A DNA stretch of 5,556 nucleotides, taken from positions 1 to 5,556 of the forward strand of contig JAEYSH010000022.1 of assembly GCA_023434825.1 (NCBI GenBank), in the 5' to 3' direction. Below, piece after piece: positions 3,757-5,556 of this stretch (position 1 is the stretch's first letter; each line of letters opens with the position of its first letter). The position numbers and the translations under genes are program-made. The notes beneath the pieces are model-generated. The model was not told the DNA's origin. It worked only from the letters and a program-made list of their open reading frames with translations, and did no database searches. Source of the DNA: Methanobacteriota archaeon. GTDB taxonomy: Archaea > Methanobacteriota > Methanobacteria > Methanobacteriales > Methanobacteriaceae.

Positions 3757-5556
3757 ATGGAACAAGATTTTGTAAAACAGATTAAATTATTACTTGCATC
3801 AAATAAGGAAATTGTAAATATTGAGAATGCAGGATGGTATAACAATGAAGAAATTAATTTGTCTGAAATTTTGAAGTATATAATAGAACTTTTTAAGGCA
3901 GAGGAAGAAGAAATTAAAAAGGAACATGCAAAGCCTTTTGTTACTGATGAATATGAAAATAAAGTACGAAGTTTTGCAACTAAAATTAGTAAATTATTAA
4001 TATTGAATTATGATATATTAAATGAATATGAAAGTTATAAATTATTATTAGAACAAAGACATATAGCTTATGGATTTTTTAAAGGATTTGAAAATAATTA
4101 TTTCAAAATTGATTATAATCATTTTATTTATAAAACAAATGTATACTTGGGGTTAGCAGATTTTTATAAAAATTTTTATGGACGTTTTTCAGATAACGAA
4201 GAAGCAATAGTATTACTTTGTAAATATTATGTAGAGAGTGATTATCGAGAAAATCAATTAAATTCAATTGTGTTTGCGTTGCATAAACACATTTCAAAGG
4301 CAGGTACACCAAATGACATAGGGTATGCGTATCAAGGTATTGAATTAATAAAGAAATATATTAATAATATTCCTGTAAGACTTATTCAAACGTTATTAAT
4401 GCAATATCAATTGTACCATATTATTAACCAAAAAATTATAAGACATCAAATATTTACCATTATTAAGTATTCTAAAATTGAACTAGAAGAGAAAAATTTA
4501 TATAAGTTTTGGTATTTAGATTCCTTAATTATCGCAAATCAATTAAATTTGTATTTATATAATAAAATAAAAGAAAAATTTTCTCAAGTAGATGAATATA
4601 TGAATATGTATGATTACAGATTGATTGATGAAAAAATAATAGTGTTTAGTAAACCATCATCTTACTGGCTTAACAAGATAAAATATGAACGAGAATTCAT
4701 TAGCTCGAAAATAAAGTCGATAAAAATCATATTTAAAGGTAAAGAGATAGAGGTGAAATTTTCTGATCAAGTAGAAAGATTTAAGTTTGAAGAAGATAAT
4801 TGGTTACTTGATCAATATAATTTAAAAGATAATAGGAATTTATTAAGGAGTTTAATTAATGCTGTAAAAGAAATAAAAATAGGATATGATGATAATGTTA
4901 TGACTTTTTCCTTGCTCTATATGGAAAACTATAGAGGTATAAGTAAACAGTTAATAAATTTTGATCATAAATTTAATTATAATAAATTGAAAAATGAATT
5001 AGTTGAAAATGATAAAAATTATAAAAAAATCACACATTTTTATGGTAAATCAATTTATTCTTTAACCTGTATCGTTGGTAAAAATGGAGCTGGAAAAACT
5101 AGTGTTGTAGATTTTTTACGAGAAACATTTTTTAAATTATTAAAACTAATAACTGACTTTGATATACGATGTGAAAAAGGCTATATAGATGAAAAAGAAT
5201 ATTTTGATTATGAAATCCTTGATAAAAATGCCAAATTTTTGGTGGTATTTAATATGGGTAAAACTACATATTTTCTTACGAATATTAAAAAAGTAATTAG
5301 CTCTGTGGTTGAGCTAAAGCCCTTTGGAAAAGGTATATATGATAGCAATTCTAATTTAAGTAAAGTTGTTTATTTTTCAAATATGTTAAGAAGTGATCAA
5401 GATAATATTTTCGTTGATAATGAAAAAGTGGAAACTTATAATGACGATGAGAAAAGAAAAAAAGAAAATATTTCAAAAGTTCTGAATGGATTTAGACAAG
5501 TCAATTATTCGGAAATAGAGAGTTTTATTAGAAAGCGTAAATCTATGGATTTGGCT
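3757..5556 (+). CDS. Large SMC/ABC-type ATPase with a helical N-terminal region (3' end outside the window)
   Basis: An open frame runs from ATG 3757, behind CCGGAGGGG with 6-base spacing, to the last base of the window: 600 codons with no stop. Residues 1 to ~285 are predominantly helical, rich in Tyr/Lys/Asn and leucine, with no enzyme motif; they could be a TPR-like sensor or partner-binding region. Residues ~319-360 look like a small beta section (IKSIKIIFKGKEIEVKF). The ATPase domain begins with LLYMENYRGI (386-395), the usual opening strand of AAA_15/AAA_21 and RecF/SMC-like ATPases, and contains Walker A GKNGAGKT (441-448, K447) followed by SVVDFL. VVYFSNML (537-544) is a strand typical of these proteins. 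The signature motif, Walker B and any C-terminal nuclease lie beyond the edge. Most relatives place Walker A near residue 30-40, so the ~390-residue extension is unusual. Membership in a defence system is plausible, but no named system can be assigned. G+C is very low, for example 11 of 60 bases in 4561-4620. Confidence 0.88.
   Translation, partial: MEQDFVKQIKLLLASNKEIVNIENAGWYNNEEINLSEILKYIIELFKAEEEEIKKEHAKPFVTDEYENKVRSFATKISKLLILNYDILNEYESYKLLLEQRHIAYGFFKGFENNYFKIDYNHFIYKTNVYLGLADFYKNFYGRFSDNEEAIVLLCKYYVESDYRENQLNSIVFALHKHISKAGTPNDIGYAYQGIELIKKYINNIPVRLIQTLLMQYQLYHIINQKIIRHQIFTIIKYSKIELEEKNLYKFWYLDSLIIANQLNLYLYNKIKEKFSQVDEYMNMYDYRLIDEKIIVFSKPSSYWLNKIKYEREFISSKIKSIKIIFKGKEIEVKFSDQVERFKFEEDNWLLDQYNLKDNRNLLRSLINAVKEIKIGYDDNVMTFSLLYMENYRGISKQLINFDHKFNYNKLKNELVENDKNYKKITHFYGKSIYSLTCIVGKNGAGKTSVVDFLRETFFKLLKLITDFDIRCEKGYIDEKEYFDYEILDKNAKFLVVFNMGKTTYFLTNIKKVISSVVELKPFGKGIYDSNSNLSKVVYFSNMLRSDQDNIFVDNEKVETYNDDEKRKKENISKVLNGFRQVNYSEIESFIRKRKSMDLA

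Noticed and set aside
4124..4312. 62-residue minus-strand reading frame
   Set aside because: It lies opposite the intact ATPase frame and has no initiation signal.
1..5556. CRISPR array, tRNA, rRNA or riboswitch
   Set aside because: No regularly spaced repeats, no tRNA-like cloverleaf or CCA end, no rRNA segments and no recognisable aptamer core were seen on either strand.

Overview
The window is low-GC DNA with strong AGGAGG/GGAGG ribosome binding sites and ATG-preferred starts, typical of a Firmicute and most likely a member of the Clostridia. No housekeeping gene is visible. The mixture of orphan genes, broken coding sequence, regulatory palindromes and composition changes is what one expects of an accessory or defence-type island with mobile-element debris.

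Layout from left to right. (1) Positions 2-766 hold the 3' part of a gene of unknown function with one central membrane span; its frame is open to the left edge. (2) Positions 932-1825 encode a 297-residue protein with a TIR-clan, nucleoside 2-deoxyribosyltransferase-like (DRHyd) domain, a family found among nucleotide-processing immune effectors. A Rho-independent terminator at 2026-2069 can end this transcript. A SOS-box-like motif (1928-1941) lies between the gene and the terminator. Two degenerate GC-richer repeats (806-839 and 1856-1890) bracket the gene. (3) Positions 2087-2595 contain broken reading frames. The best-supported one, 2259-2534, looks like a decayed short sigma-70-like regulator interrupted by an in-frame TAA. 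(4) Positions 2759-3274 encode an intact XRE-family regulator with its own extended -10 promoter set inside an inverted repeat, and its own terminator (3293-3323). (5) Positions 3324-3756 have no supportable gene, but carry a 12-bp-stem hairpin and a large symmetric dyad (3614-3648). (6) A long, very AT-rich reading frame runs from 3757 off the right edge (600 codons visible, no stop). It encodes a helical N-terminal region fused to an SMC/ABC-type (AAA_15/AAA_21-like) ATPase with a clear Walker A motif. It is the largest gene in the window and is easily missed because it has no stop codon here.

How the genes may work together is inference. The DRHyd-like protein and the upstream membrane protein are candidates for an effector plus membrane partner. 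The XRE regulator is placed to control itself and perhaps the ATPase gene through the dyad upstream of it. The ATPase with a large N-terminal sensor-like region resembles the architecture of anti-phage ATPases, but its partner gene, if any, lies beyond the window.
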